Shown one piece after another: positions 1-12,729 of a DNA stretch of 32,242 bases. This DNA is from Mesotaenium endlicherianum. Lineage: Eukaryota; Streptophyta; Zygnematophyceae; Zygnematales; Mesotaeniaceae. The translations under genes were made by a program, and so were the position numbers. The stretch is taken from assembly GCA_009602735.1 (NCBI GenBank), contig WELA01009535.1:30637-62878 (forward strand), in the 5' to 3' direction. Each line of letters starts with the position of its first letter. Positions within the stretch are counted from its first letter, which is position 1. The notes below the pieces were generated by a model that saw only the letters and a program-made list of their open reading frames with translations, was not told where the DNA came from and searched no databases.

Positions 1-31
<31 letters not shown>
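1..31. repeat. Poly-G run at contig edge
   Basis: The window opens with 31 consecutive G. Every N in this window lies beside or within about 30 bases of a C or G homopolymer, so this run probably marks the end of a contig or a sequencing dropout. The true length is unreliable, and the upstream RPN1 exons may be lost here. Confidence 0.8.
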
Positions 32-33
<2 letters not shown>

Positions 34-328
34 TTCATGCCGTGTTGCACTCTCTTGGTTGTAAGTTGCAGTGCTCGATTTCAAGGCCGCGACAGCCGAA
101 AACCTTGTGCTTGCTCCCCCGTCTGCCCCTCCTTGTACACGCAGTCCCTGCATATGGATGAGGAGTGTCGTCGTTTTTGTGCTGGTTTTGTTTTGCTCCC
201 TTGGGCACGTGTGTCTGAGCGAGCCCACTTGTTATCATTCAATCCATTGCCGAGGACAGTCAGGGCACAGTCAAGGCACTCTCCAAAACACAGAGCCTGA
301 GGACGGCTGTGTTGGTGGGTGAGAGCAG

Positions 329-3300
329 GCGTTCTCGCTCAACCTAGAGGACGACATGGGGCTGGCAGACGACGACGAGCGCGAGCAGCTGCAGGAGATC
401 ATCAGCAACAGCAAGCTCTCAGAGGGCTACCTCACGCTGGCCCGCGACCTGGACGTCATGGAGCCCAAAGTGCCGGAAGATATTTACAAGGTGCCCTATA
501 GCTCGTCTCTTCGCCCTGTCCCAGGCCTGTTTGTTCTGCTGCTCGCACCCAGTTGGCCTGTGTGTATCTCAAGGTGAAATCGGATACAGGCGCTGCACTC
601 GTCGTGCTAAACGTGCTCACACTTACTGCTTTGTGCAATGTCCTGGTCTTTGTGAGCTACGGCGTTTAGTCATGTGGGCTGCGTGCAGTATTTTTTTGCT
701 TTCACCCGTGCCCCTGCAGCCTGCAGCTTTGGTGTGTGGGCCGCCCCAGCTGCCCAGATCTTTCATATTTTCTCTCTATCTTGGCTATTTTTATTTAATT
801 CTCCTACCCCCCTTAGGCAGCTGTGTTTGTGGACCAAACTGTAGCGACCTGCATGAGACACGCTTGAAGGCTTTGACAATCCTGAGGCCAAACACGGCCT
901 CCTCTGCCGCAAATTTTCTCATAGATCTCAAGGCTGCTAATCTTCTGTGGCCGTCGCTCCGCATGGTGGCACTGACTCTGTGTCGCATGGCTGTGCCTTC
1001 TCGCCCTTCCGCAGGCCCATCTGATTGACGGGCGCGCGGCTGCAGCGTCGACCGTGGACTCTGCCAGGCAAAACCTGGCAGCCACGTTCGTCAACGCCTT
1101 CGTCAACGCCGGGTTCGGCCAGGTAGCGCTCCCTTCCTCATCACCATCTTTCTTTTTGGTTCCGGGCAGTGCGTCCCCAGTCAAAAATCCTCCTGCTCAA
1201 GCTGAACGGGGCGTTTGCAGCTGCAGTGGCCCGTTCCCCCCCCCCCTCCCCCCCCCCGTCCTCTTGCGGACTCTCATTGACTTGGACTCATATGAAGAGG
1301 GCGTGGTGACAGTGTGCACATGTACACGTATGGACCCTCGGCGTGGTCATGTGAAACCTTGGGGTCTGTCTTGGCTTGCTTTGTTCTTGGCTGCTGCTGC
1401 TTGCAGTGTCGTGGCTCTTCTCGTGTGCTTTGGGTGCCTGTTTTGTCCTCCTCCCCCTCCTCTCTTTTTTTTGCTCAATTGCACGATTTACTCACTTTTC
1501 TCTTGTCCTCTGTGCACGCTGGTCCCATCAACGGAAGCAGGACATAAGCAGCACACAATCAGTTTCACCTCATAGATTTGAGGTGTCTCTCAGCACAGTC
1601 AGGAAACCAAAGACCATGCAGTCGTGGGCCTCCCTTTGCTCATGTCTGCTCCTTGTCTGGACCCCATTCTGCAACTTTGCCGGCTGGGTGTGCCGTTTCC
1701 CACTTCCCGGGGGGCCTTCCACCGACCCAATTCTCCCCCCCTGCTGCATGCTGCGGGCAGAATCGGTCCTGGCTAGAAGCAACTGAGGGTGGTGGCACTG
1801 AGCAAGGGCCTTGCCTTGCTACTGCAGGACAAGTTGATGTCGGGCACAGCGTCCTCGGACCCTGCATCTGCGAGCTCCAGCGGGGGCAGCTGGCTGTTCA
1901 AGAACAAGGAGCACGGCAAAGTCAGCGCGACTGCCAGCCTGGTGAGCACCCGCACCCGCAACAGCTCCAGCCCGTACCCTGGTGTCCCCGCCCTGCACTC
2001 GTCGTCGTTCGCAACTCCATCAAGCCTTATGGCATCATACCACGAGTCAAATTCTTTGCTTAATGTGTCTGTCTGTGGACAGTGCATTTGGGGCCTCTCT
2101 GTTTGTGCCAGGTAGTCAAGTGAGTGTCATACAAGTGACAGCCTGGAGCGTGACAGGTGACGGAGATGTGGAATCCAGAAACGCGTCCTCTCTGCGTGCC
2201 ACCTGGCATGTATGGTGGCACTGGCATGTACTTGACGCTGACACCTGGCACGGTTCGCGGCCTGTGAGGCGGCAGGGATCGATACTGCTGTGGGATGTGG
2301 ACGGGGGGCTCATGCAAGTGGACAAGTACCTGTACAGCAACGACAGCAACATCGTGGCGGGGGCCCTGCTGGGCGTGGGCATCGTCAACACGGGCGTGCA
2401 CAGCGAGCAGGATCCGGTGCGCGCCTGCATCCCCCTTCCTTGTGCCTGTCCTCTCAACTTCCCTGTGTTCACTGCGTGCGTCAAGGCGTAGATGTGAGCT
2501 CAGCCTCCTGTATGTATCAAAGCGTATACATACAAGGTGTGTGTCCTTGCAGGTTTTGTTGGATGACCTGTCCTGCCTGAGTCAACGCGCTCTTTCTGTA
2601 GCCATTCCCGAGTTCCACAGGGAGACCTTTCTGTGCGGTGAGATGGCCAGCTTCCTCCACCGCCACTTACACGTCGCCACTTCTCCCACCTGGCGCTGCG
2701 TTGTGGCCACGTTGCCATCTGGCAGGCTTATGCGCTCCTGTGCGAGTCCGTGGAGAAGGACGATCCAACGATCAGGATTGGTGCCATCATGGGCCTTGGC
2801 CTGGCGTATGCCGGGACTCAAAAAGCTGAGGTATGTCTTTCTGTGCATGTGTATTCAGCCCAAGCCGCCCTGTCAGTTGATCTGTTCAAGGCACTCTGCG
2901 AGATCCCCTCTAGACACGTAGTGAGCAGGTTGCTTAGTTGGCAAAGGGCGGGCGGATGCATGGAGGAGCATAAGAGGCGATGCAGGGGTAGTTGGCGCCA
3001 TTCGCTTGGGGAGTTTGGACGATTGCCTTGGACAGTGGGGGCTGCTCTAGCTTTGCATGCGCGGAACAGGACCACGAAGCTAACGGCCTGTTGCTGTGCT
3101 CTATGCAATGATACGGTTCCAGCTTCGCTCTCTGCGGCTCCTCTGCCTGCTTGCCCCATCTCTCGTCCATCGCACTTGGAATGCAATATGTTTAGTGTGC
3201 ACCCATCATCACCCCTTTTCCTTCCCTCTTCCTCCTCCCTCGCCCCAAGACCTGCTTCTGCAAAAAAATGATGGCAAAGCCCTCTCTTCTCCTCACATCC

Positions 3301-6300
3301 ACTTGAGGTCCAGCTTGCTCAGCCCCAACCCCAGCTCCTGAGCCGCCCCTTCTGACTCCTCTGCTGCTGCGGTCACCACGTGCGACGTTGGGCCTGCTGC
3401 AGGTGCTGTCGCTGCTGTCGCCAATCATCACCAACGCGGAGATCTCGCTGGACGTGGTGGCGTTTGCGGCGCTCACGGTGGGCCTCGTCTTCGTGGGCTC
3501 CTGCAACCAGGAGGCTGCGCAGGACATCATCCTGGCCCTCATGGAGCGCTCGGAGGAGCTCGGCCAGCCCCTCGCGCGCTACCTCAGCCTCGGCCTTGGC
3601 CTCCTCTTTCTTGGAAAGCAGGTTTGCCCCCCCCCCTCCCCCCCNCCCACCCTTCCTCCCCCCCCTTCCTGGCTCTGCACGGCCCCCCCTTCAGCAGGGC
3701 TATATAATTGTGCCAAGCTTTTGCCATCATAAAGGGGCATGCCATTTTCATTCGAGAGTTCTTTCTTTTTGTAGTCTGCTTCAGGATGGTCACGAGTACA
3801 AGGGGTTGCAGGTCTTGGGTTGTGTTGTGAGTGCTGCTCTGGTGTAGGCAGGCAAAGCAAGCTGCAGGAGGAAACCTGGGGTTGCCACCGAGGCGCCTTC
3901 AGATTTGATTTCGGTTGCTGTTTGTAGGTGGTGGTCAGGAATCAAGCCAGTCATGTATGTACATAGTCAGGCATGCGTGCGACTGGTGCATTGTATCAGG
4001 CGTGTAGTGCCTTCAACTTGTGCAAGTTTTATACAGCACAAAGGAATGCAGAGCCTTGAGAGATGTGCGTGCATTGCCTCTGCCCTTTAAGGGTGCGGGG
4101 GGAGACAGATTCCCGCTAGGTGGTGTAGCGAAACGCTTTACTTTGGGACGGGGGACGCTTGACTGAAACGGTTCATTCATGTTCGAGGCTTTCGTCAGAT
4201 ACTGGGATGATGACATTTGGGAGGAGTGGTTCAGGGCTGTGTCTAAGGTAGTGATGTTGTGCGCCTCCCACTTGCCCGCAGGATGCTGTCGATGCCACGG
4301 TGGAGGTGGCCAAAACGTTCGACGAGAAGATCTCCAAGTACTGCCAGGTCACCCTGGAGGGCTGTGCTTATGCCGGCACTGGTAACGTGCTCAAGGTATG
4401 CACATCCCAAACTCTCGTGTTGTCGAGGCGTGTCAGCCAACCTGCCTGGGAGTTGAGCTCCCTGCATCTCTTCTTGCACCTAACTTGAGGTGTAGCATTT
4501 TCTCCCGTGTAAGGCTCCAAAGGCTCCCTCCACGCATGAGGGCTGTGTTTAACCCCCCCCCCCCCCCCCCCNCGCATGAGGGCTGTGTTTAACCCCCCCC
4601 CCCCCTTCTCCCTCTTCCTTCTGTATCTGGCACCTTGCAGATCCAGAGCTTCCTGGCGACATGTGGGGACCACCTGGAAGGGAAGAACGACCAGCACCAA
4701 GCGCCAGCTGTGCTGGCAATCGGCCTCGTGGCCATGGCGGAGGAGCTGGGGCTCGACATGGCTGTGAGGAGCCTGGAGCACCTGCTCCAGTACGGCGACC
4801 CCAACGTGCGAAGAGCTGTCCCCCTCGCGCTGGGTGTCCTCTCCATCTCAAATCCCAAGGTATGAGCACGACCACCACGCCTGCCCTGCCCCTTTAATTC
4901 GCCCCCTTCCTGTTTCTCCATTGCATGCTCGACAGACAGAAATTGTTGGTAGCCTGTGGGCCTGTAAATCTCACAGCGCTCTCTCAGGGAGGGTGCCACG
5001 TGGTCATGTGCCTTCAGTACTGCTCTCAAGTTCTGCTTTTGCACGGGCTGTGCTCTGTGACAGCTGTCGGCGTGATGACGAGAATTCTTGTTCTGTGTAC
5101 CACTGGGGTGCAGATTAGCATCATGGACACGCTGAGCAGGCTGAGTCACGACAGCGACGCTGAGGTGGCCATGGTATGTGTCTTCCTCTCCCTGTGTGCT
5201 CACCCTATGCCAGGGGTTGGCCCTTCCTTGAGTGTACCTAGACCTGACAAACTGCTAGCATCTCAGAGCCCCGTTTCATCAATCTGCCAAGGACTTTGCG
5301 AGTGCGTCCTTGGTTCCTTGCCCATTTCTCTCCCTCCTTCCTTCCCCCCTTCCGCTCATTCCTCTACTTAGTCTGTGCATGCTCAATGCCAGAAACTGCG
5401 AGGCTTGAAGCCAGGATCTAAGAAAATGGACTCCACATAAAGTCGCGGCAGGTGGCGCTGACGCCCCCCTGGTGCCACTCCGTGACGCATGTCCGGATCC
5501 CTTTCAACCTGTCCTCAGCGCTGCTGTAGAATCTGCCCTACCTGTAGACTTCTCCGTACATGTATAGAAGTTTCAGGGTGTAAGCGTGGAAACTTGTTGG
5601 GGGTGCCAAGTGTTGTCGTGCAGCCTTTACATCAGACTAGGCTTCGTGGGGGCTCCTCCTTCCTTGCGCATTTCAAGCGTCCCCCTGCATGCGGTGGTTA
5701 CTCCTCACAATCCAGCAAGCTACTCCAGCAGGCTCGAAGATGCCCTGGCACCCTTGGCGACGTCGTCTGCCGCACATTGGAGGCATGCTAGGCTTGAGCT
5801 CAGAAGGGGATCACTCAAAAGCTTCTCGTGCAGGCCCTGCTGAGTGTGCTTGCTTTGCTTCCATTGCCGGCATGCTTTGTGCCCTTCCTCGATTGATGAT
5901 GGGCGGGGCATGCACGTTCATGTGGCACGCAGGGCGCGATTGTGGCGCTGGGCTTGCTGGGGGCGGGGACCAACAACGCGCGCATCGCCGGCATGCTGCG
6001 CAACCTGTCGAGCTACTACTACAAGGACCCCAGCCTTCTTTTCTGCGTACGTTGCCCCTCTGCTGCTGCATACTCTCCCCTCCCCTCCCCTCCCCTCCCC
6101 TCCCCTTTCTTGCCCCTTGCCCCTCTGCTGTTTTTGGCCACTCATGGGAAGAGGGCCTCACAAGTCCACGCATTTTCCCTGTTTTGTTTTCATGTGTTGC
6201 CTTGCAAAAGGGCCATCTCTCTCCTCTCTGATCGTCCGCTGTCACTGTTAGGCATTGGGTTGTTCCCTGACGGAGCATGGAGTAAGGTGCTAGTAGTCTG

Positions 6301-9300
6301 GGTTGGTCATCTCTGATAACACCTGACAACTCTTGCTATAAAAAGATGCTCCCAGTACGAGGCCAGTCTTGGATCTGACAAGAAGGGGCTTTCTGTTTGC
6401 TTTGAAGTAAGACCTGCGCCATGTATGTGGAAGCCGATTACTTCAGATTTGTGCTTTAGCAGGAGAGTTTGTTAGGAGAAGCTGGGGGATGCTGTCTTCG
6501 AATGGATGTTCTCATGAGAAGCCTTTGCAGGACTGTGGTGACCGATTGTCATGATTCCCCTGTAGAGTCCCAAGCGATTGAACTCGCGTCCGTTATCCTT
6601 GACAAGCCTGCTGCTTGGCGGAAGGAAGACGATGGCATGTGTACAGTGTGGAGGATGAACCTGGCCTTGCTGTGTGTGGGGGGGTGCTCCTTTGTGCAGG
6701 TGCGGATAGGACAGGGGCTGGTGCATCTGGGGAAGGGCCTTCTCACACTCAACCCCTACCACTCCGATCGCTTCCTACTCTCCAAGTAGGTTGCTTTTGC
6801 CCGCCCCTGCCCCTGCCCCTTCTTCCCGCACAAAAGCCACCTGCTTATCTGTCCTTGTTTCACACTTGCGTGGACCCACACGTGATGCCACGAGTGCTTG
6901 AGACAGACGAGGGAGTTACGTGTTACACGAGGCCTGGTCGGGTTGTATATCAAAGGATTGATTTAGCTTACTACTCTTCCCAATCTCTTGTGATTATTTT
7001 TTGCTTGAGGTATTAATAGGTCTATTGAGTCTATCTGTGTCTCCCCTTGAACTTAATGTCCTCAATCCTAACGCTGACCATATCTGAAATTCTCATAAAT
7101 CCACAAAAAATGAACAGCAATGTTGCTGCTTGCATGATGGATCTTTGTCACGGCCTACTAATATTGGCCTTCCAGTTGCCTTTCTTTCGCTGACGTCATG
7201 TTATGCTGAGCTATCAGATAGTTTGTGCTTGCTTTTTCTAACTGAGTTTGCATTTTTAACGGGTTATGAGGTACGTGGACTGTACTGTCTCTGCTTCAGC
7301 GTATAGAGAGACTTGCTTCTTTCTTTCCTTCGCTTCTTGTTGAGACAGCAGCCAGCTCTTGCTACATCTGTCGGCAGCTCGCAATGGTTGTGCCTTCGCT
7401 GTCCTTCGTGCACTCTGGCCTAGCTGCGGCGACAGGACTTGTGTCCAGCTGTTACTACCCTTATGTGAACATCATACAGTGCAAACTCACAGACAGATTT
7501 GGTACATGAGATGCGTTTCTGCACCAGAAACGTCCTTCCCTCAGAGAACAAGGAGGGAGAGGTCCTCCCGGTGCATTCATAGGCTTATCCTGGTTCGCGT
7601 TGTCGTGCTGGTGGGCGTGAGCAGCGTGGCCCTCGCGGGGTTGACGGCGCTGTTGCACAGCTGTGTCGACATGAAGGGCATCATCCTCGGCCGATATCAC
7701 TACGCCCTCTACTTCATGGTGGTTGCCATGCAGGTACGCGCCTAGCTTTGGCTCTGCACGTTCCCCATATGTGCTAAGTTATGTCGTGCTTTCTATGGCT
7801 CTTTGTCGCCCCTTCGTTGGCTCTGTTGTAGTATCTTCTCTTTCCCCTGGCGTGTGCTGTCAATGTTAAGTGCTGTGGCTTGCAAGTCCAGTGCTGCTCC
7901 AGTGGGCAAGCTTGTCCTCAGCTTCGCATGAGCAGATCCGCCAGTCACAGTTGCACACCTGCGGGATTGTGATGTCCTTACAGATAGCTGGCATTTGGCT
8001 TCCAGGGAAGCACGTCAGTCCTTGTGGCGCCAATTTGTACTATTGCAGCTGCAACGTGTTGTAATCGAATTCATATGTTCAAGTGTAGCGTCTGATTGTC
8101 TTGCAGATGACAGGTGGCCAGTATTGTGCACCTTCTGGACGAACTGCAGCTGCTCCAGGCTATGTAGTGTACTCTGTAAATGCCCAGCGGGCGTATAGCA
8201 GTCCCCCACCCCTCCCCCGGACCCGCCTTATGTACCAAACACCAATTGTCGCCACCCTCAGTAGTGTCACACTCCTAATCCCTCGACTCCTGGGACTTAC
8301 ATAAATTGGACCACAACCTCTCATCCCCGTGACCCCCTTCCTTTGCACTCACCTCTTCAGGAATGCCATGTTGGCCTCCCTCTCTGTGGGCGTGGTTCCC
8401 TCGGTGTGCAGCCCCGCATGCTGATGACGCTGGATGAGGACTTGAAGCCGCTGCCAGTGTCCGTGCGCGTGGGGCAAGCCGTGGACGTGGTGGGCCAGGC
8501 GGGCCGCCCCAAAGCCATCACGGGGTTCCAGACGCACACCACCCCCGTGCTTCTAGCCACCGGGGATCGCGCTGAGCTTGCCACCGACAAGTAAGCAGCT
8601 CTCTTCCGCTCCTGCCCTGCACCACGCTTGCAGCGACACACTCTTACCCATCCTTCCGCCCCTTCCACCCCTGTGCTTTGGGCCTTCTTTACTTGTCCGA
8701 AGGGATGTCTGCTTCCTGATTTTCTTTCTTGTTGGGAAGAAGTCTCTGGGAAGTGCCATGTCCTCTTTTCTATTGGAGGTTTAAGGTAATTTGCTGTCAA
8801 GGAATGGGTGGGTATGCAAAGCTGTCCGGCTTTGCAGCGGACCTGCATCTTGCGCTGAGCTTGTCGGGGACCAGTGCACTGCGTGAGTGTTGCGCTCTGT
8901 GAAAAGCTTGGTCCTTGCGGGTTTGTATTGACATGCAAGCCTTGAGGCTGGACTCCTCTTTAGATGTCATACTTGACAATATTATGTGGCACAGGGCAAT
9001 GTGCGTTGTACTTTTTGGCTGCTCTTGATGGCCTGCTTCCATGCGACATTCTTCATTCGTCACAAACTGATATGAAGAGCGGCTATTATAAGCTCTATGT
9101 GACGTGTAAGGTCCTTGCCTAATTTCTTTCTTATGGTATCACAATGTCTACAATTTTTCTCATACGAGTTCACTCGGCAAGTCTTTCCTGTAGCTGGTGG
9201 GTAGTGTACATTCAGCTCAGATCATGCTCCACGTCCTGCATCATACTATTTGCAATGTTTTTTTTTCCTTGGTCAATTGTTTGATTACGCCCACACATTG

Positions 9301-9468
9301 CCACTCCCAGCTCGCGTCACATCAGTGAGCTCCTGTTTGTTTTGTAGTCAAAGTTGTAACACTGGTTTGTGGCTCTGGTGCAGATACGTGCCGTTGACAT
9401 CAGTACTGGAGGGTTTTGTGATCCTAAAGAAGAACCCCGATTACGTGGAGGATCACTTGAGCTCGTGA
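329..9468 (+). CDS. RPN1: 26S proteasome regulatory subunit RPN1 (PSMD2), 5'-partial
   Basis: RPN1 is the largest non-ATPase scaffold of the proteasome base. It binds UBL shuttle factors and the deubiquitinase Ubp6/USP14 on a toroid of proteasome/cyclosome repeats (family knowledge). Fourteen exons join in frame: 329-490, 1015-1122, 1828-1941, 2276-2416, 2726-2830, 3403-3621, 4282-4395, 4641-4859, 5114-5173, 5933-6046, 6700-6785, 7625-7733, 8412-8590, 9384-9468, all with GT/AG borders. They give 604 residues plus TGA. Recognisable blocks in order are [14 protein letters not shown], [85 protein letters not shown] and [15 protein letters not shown], ending in the usual [11 protein letters not shown] tail. 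Plant RPN1 is about 890 residues, so roughly 285 N-terminal residues are missing to the left. Two exon joins split a codon (AA/C at 6785-7625 and AA/A at 8590-9384) and restore Asn and Lys, which supports them. Introns reach about 840 bases and are C/T-rich. The 328 bases before the first exon look like intron. Confidence 0.95.
4533..4610. repeat. Duplicated segment flanking an N inside an RPN1 intron
   Basis: A block starting GCATGAGGGCTGTGTTTAA and followed by a poly-C run occurs at about 4535-4571. It recurs immediately after the single N (4572), at about 4574-4605. The two copies match along their non-homopolymer part. This is the pattern left when two overlapping contig ends are placed side by side instead of merged. 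It lies in the intron between 4395 and 4641, so the coding sequence is unaffected. Confidence 0.75.
6070..6105 (+). repeat. CTCCC microsatellite in an RPN1 intron
   Basis: There are about six tandem copies of a five-base CTCCC unit just after the donor site at 6047. It is a simple pyrimidine repeat on the sense strand, typical of the C/T-rich introns of this gene. No function is apparent. Confidence 0.8.
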
Positions 9469-9709
9469 TGCTTTTAGAATACCTTGTCTCACTTTCAGAT
9501 TGTTCGAGAGTGTTGGCTGTCACTGGCCAGCTGTGGATATCGACTCTTTACCCTTCCAGCATGAGGTTTCTCACGGGGGACTCTCGCTAACTCCGATTTT
9601 GCACTGGCCAGTCTGTATCCATTGCAATCAGTGGAGGTCCCATCTCGACCTATGTGTACTTCAATTTTCAATGAAACTTGTTGCTTGCCAATAACTGCCA
9701 GTGCCTGGA

Positions 9710-9714
9710 TGTAA
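9710..9714 (+). promoter_or_regulatory. Candidate poly(A) signal TGTAA for RPN1
   Basis: TGTAA lies 242 bases after the RPN1 stop codon. TGTAA is the usual poly(A) signal in chlorophytes such as Chlamydomonas and Volvox. The pentamer occurs by chance about once per kilobase, so this is suggestive only. Confidence 0.35.
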
Positions 9715-10604
9715 TGTTGATAAAATTAGGTCGTTCCCTTGCGAGAACGCCATCTCCAAACCAGCTCCTCTCTTGATGGACCTTGTTCAAGCCTCTTAAA
9801 GCTATGTAGTGAGGTCCAAAGAGTGATAAGTGTGGACCTCATGACAAATTATTAAGATTTCTGAACACCAGACGATCAACGTAGACATTGTGACAGGTAA
9901 GACTTGGTTTCTTCCAAAAATGATTAATTAAAGAAACGGAGGACAAGTCAGTCCTGTGCTTCATTTCAATCCTCCATAGTTTGTTTACACATTCAGAATA
10001 TTGGCCTTTCCTGTGCATATTAACTGCTTGTCTTCTTTTCTGATTCATATGCAAAAAGTCTCCTCATTCGTGTCCAGATCCTCTTTTCTTCCATAGCACT
10101 CAGTTAGAAGACATCCAACTCGAATTGATCGGGTTTATCTGCGAAGGTGCTAGTCAACATCTCAAGTACAGCACATTACTAAATGTTTTCATCAGTGATC
10201 CCGATGCACATTTGAGGTCGCATGAGCTGTTATAATGTTCTGAGATTTGGATCTGATCGACAACATTGTCATAACCTAATGTGAATAAAATCCTCAAAAA
10301 AAACTTGTCTTCATCTCAGCTAAGTGACAACAAACTGAAGGAACACTTTACAAGCAATCCGAGGGAAAGTAGACGCCTTAATATGTTGGTTAACCTTGTC
10401 CGTGATCATGAGCCTATGACCGAGTAATATTGAATAGATATGGCGACTGGCTCTAGGACAAACCTTCTGATGGAGCTAGGTGTTTCCCTTTCCCTGACGT
10501 GAAGCAAAGGTGACATATGCATCAGTGCGCCATGCGCCAATTGAGACGACTCGTGCATAGGATCTTTGCAGCATTGCGAAGGTGAGTTTCCCCCTGGCTT
10601 CCTC

Positions 10605-10644
10605 CTGCTTCGAGCTGCTTCGAGCCGGTCCGACCTGGTCCGAG
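10605..10644 (+). repeat. Four imperfect 10-base tandem units upstream of the dioxygenase
   Basis: Units at 10605-10614 and 10615-10624 are identical (CTGCTTCGAG). The next two, at 10625-10634 (CCGGTCCGAC) and 10635-10644 (CTGGTCCGAG), keep the pattern C-N-G-N-T-C-C/G-G-A. The array ends 271 bases before the dioxygenase start codon. The one-helical-turn period would suit a promoter protein-binding array, but no factor can be named. Confidence 0.55.
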
Positions 10645-10915
10645 GAATTTCACGTGCATGTTCGTACCGGCCACACCAGGGGAAGCGCTCACGCAGTGAT
10701 GACGTTTTCTCACGTTTCCTTCTGCCATAAATTCGCGTTGTGAATTCACTGACCTTGGGACTTTTTCTTGTTGCGAACCTTCTCAATTGTCTCACCATTT
10801 CCGACATTCCCTAGATTCCTTCAATAATCTCTACATTCGCTGAGGGCGTATGTTGCTTTTGTAAAGCATACGTCTCTTAACCAGGTAGTGGTAGTCGAAA
10901 GTGGTGGGCTCAGAG

Positions 10916-12729
10916 ATGGCCGCTGCGGCACTGACTCGAATGCCAGTCGTATACATTTCACATGGCTCTCCTATGTCAGGCTTTAAACTGGACGATGCTT
11001 CTGAGTTCTGGAAGAAACTTGGCTCCCAGGTACGGCTCGTCAGAAGTCGTAGACCTGAAATTTTTCCGTTGTAATCAGCTTAGAAGAGTTGGTATATGTA
11101 ACAAGATCATCAGATTTCGCAGCTTATGGAGAACCTTGACATTCGTAATGCCGTGTGTGGCGGGTACTACGGCTCTTTTGCAACTTTCGCTACCTGCTTA
11201 CAGCGTCTCGAAACAGGAATACAAGCAATTCGAGGCTTTCTCTGTCCAGCGACTGTCCAGCGACGTCGTGTGTGTCAAAGAGTCTCATATGATAGAAGAC
11301 ATTTCTAATCCGCTCGACCTTTGGGTGCAGATATCGAAGCTGCCAGGGCTACGGGGCGTGCTTGTGGTGAGCGCGCACTGGGAGACGAAGCCAGGCCTGC
11401 GCATCAACACGACCAATAAGCCCGAGACTATCCATGACTTTGGCGGATTTCCAGCTCACTTCTACCAGTTCCAGTACCCTGCCCGAGGCTCGTCTGAGAT
11501 CAGCGAGCGCGCACTTCAGGCACAGTCTTCACAATAGCAAAAATAAATGCATCATATGTACTCGTGGATGCTGACAGTCATTTTCCTGTTCAGTCAGTGT
11601 AGCCACTTCTTCTCCCTTGCTACATTGCAGAGGCGTAGCTGGCAATTATAGCTGGCACACAGAGCGAGCAGTGCTGCTGTTTTTCTGGAGCCATGCTTGG
11701 CAGTTGGACTAAGGTGCTGGGAGGGTGGGGTGTGCATGGGGCACAGCTGCTGAAATCGAACAAGATAGGCGTGCAAGGCGACGATTCGCACGGGCTTGAC
11801 CACGGGACCTGGGTGCCCCTCAAGTGGATGTTTCCGTCGGCCGAGCTGCCCGTGGTGCAGCTCTCGCTGGCGGCAGGTGGCAGCATGCAGGAGCACGTCG
11901 ATGTGGGCAAGGCGCTGAAGGCTCTGCGTGACGAGGGCGTGCTTATCATGGGCTCTGGCAGCGCCGTGCACAACCTGCGAGAAGCCGGCCGCTATTTCTC
12001 CTCGCGCACAGTACGCCTCCTCCCATGCCTTTCCCGCACCTTTTCCTGTGCCTCTTTCCTCCTGGCAATTGATGGCGGCAGGTCGCTCCAATACATTGCA
12101 TGCGCCTATGGAAAGATGATGCTTCGCTGTCTGCCTCTCAGCCACCTCGTCGCGTGGTGTGACGTGGTGTGTGTTCTGTCGCGGCAATGTGTGACGACAG
12201 CTGGCGGACTTTGTGGTGCCGTTTGACAAGGACCTCGAGAGCATCGTGGCCGGCTCCACCGACGCCGCCAGGGAGCAGCGCATGATAGGTCGGTGCCCCG
12301 CCAGCTGTGCCCCTATCGGTCCCTCCCCTTTGCCCTCTCCGTGCATGCTGTAGCCACCCCCTGGTGCGCTTCGGAACGTGGAAGCACTTGAGGCGCAGGT
12401 GAAGCACGCTCACTCAGTCAGCTTCGTGGGCATGATGGTCCCACAAGCAAAGCCGTGCACTTGCTGGGGTCGGTGCTGGAAGTGGCACTATATGACGCCT
12501 GTTGCCCTCCTCTTCTCTCTCCTCTTCTCCTGCCTTTGTTTGGGTGCGCGCAGGGCTGGAGCAGCATCCGCTGCTGCGGCAGGCGCATCCCACGCTGGAG
12601 CACCTGCTGCCCATGCACGTGGCGGTCGGGGCGGCCGGCTCTGACGCCGGGGCCAAGCTTTTCAGCAAAGTAGAGTTCTCCTTCAGCGAAGCCGCTTACG
12701 GCTTTGGCACCGGCGTGTTGCAGTTGTGA
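10916..12729 (+). CDS. LigB: Extradiol ring-cleavage dioxygenase, LigB / 4,5-DOPA dioxygenase family
   Basis: This looks like a single-domain member of the class III extradiol dioxygenase family (YgiD in bacteria, LigB in plants), which opens catecholic rings such as L-DOPA using a His-bound metal. Five exons join in frame: 10916-11029, 11331-11519, 11747-12010, 12201-12288, 12554-12729. They encode 276 residues, close to the plant length of about 270. Family histidines are present: His16 in SHGSP, His54 in SAHWE, His73 in IHDFGGFP, His120 in GLDHGTWVP and His240 in LPMHVAVGAAG. GVLIMGSGSAVHNLR, typical of the family, is also present. The start is the first ATG, just before PVVYISHGSP. Intron 2 appears to begin with GC instead of GT (see findings). 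No targeting signal is obvious, so a cytosolic enzyme is likely. The physiological substrate in algae is unknown. Confidence 0.9.

Larger units (their letters stand above)
9469..10915. other. Intergenic region between RPN1 and the LigB-type gene
   Basis: About 1.45 kb lies between two genes on the same strand. The RPN1 3' region contains a TGTAA at 9710-9714. The rest, about 9840-10600, is clearly more AT-rich than the flanking exons and holds only short open frames without recognisable protein features. A 10-base periodic repeat lies at 10605-10644. I see no RNA gene or mobile element here. Confidence 0.6.

Noticed and set aside
531..1028. 165-codon plus-strand open frame between RPN1 exons
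   Set aside because: It overlaps the end of an RPN1 intron and the beginning of the exon at 1015 in the wrong frame. It is low-quality intron sequence.
10406..10807. 133-codon minus-strand open frame rich in Arg
   Set aside because: It sits in the dioxygenase upstream region, has no splice or family support, and its Arg richness comes from the short GC-rich patch around 10600-10700.
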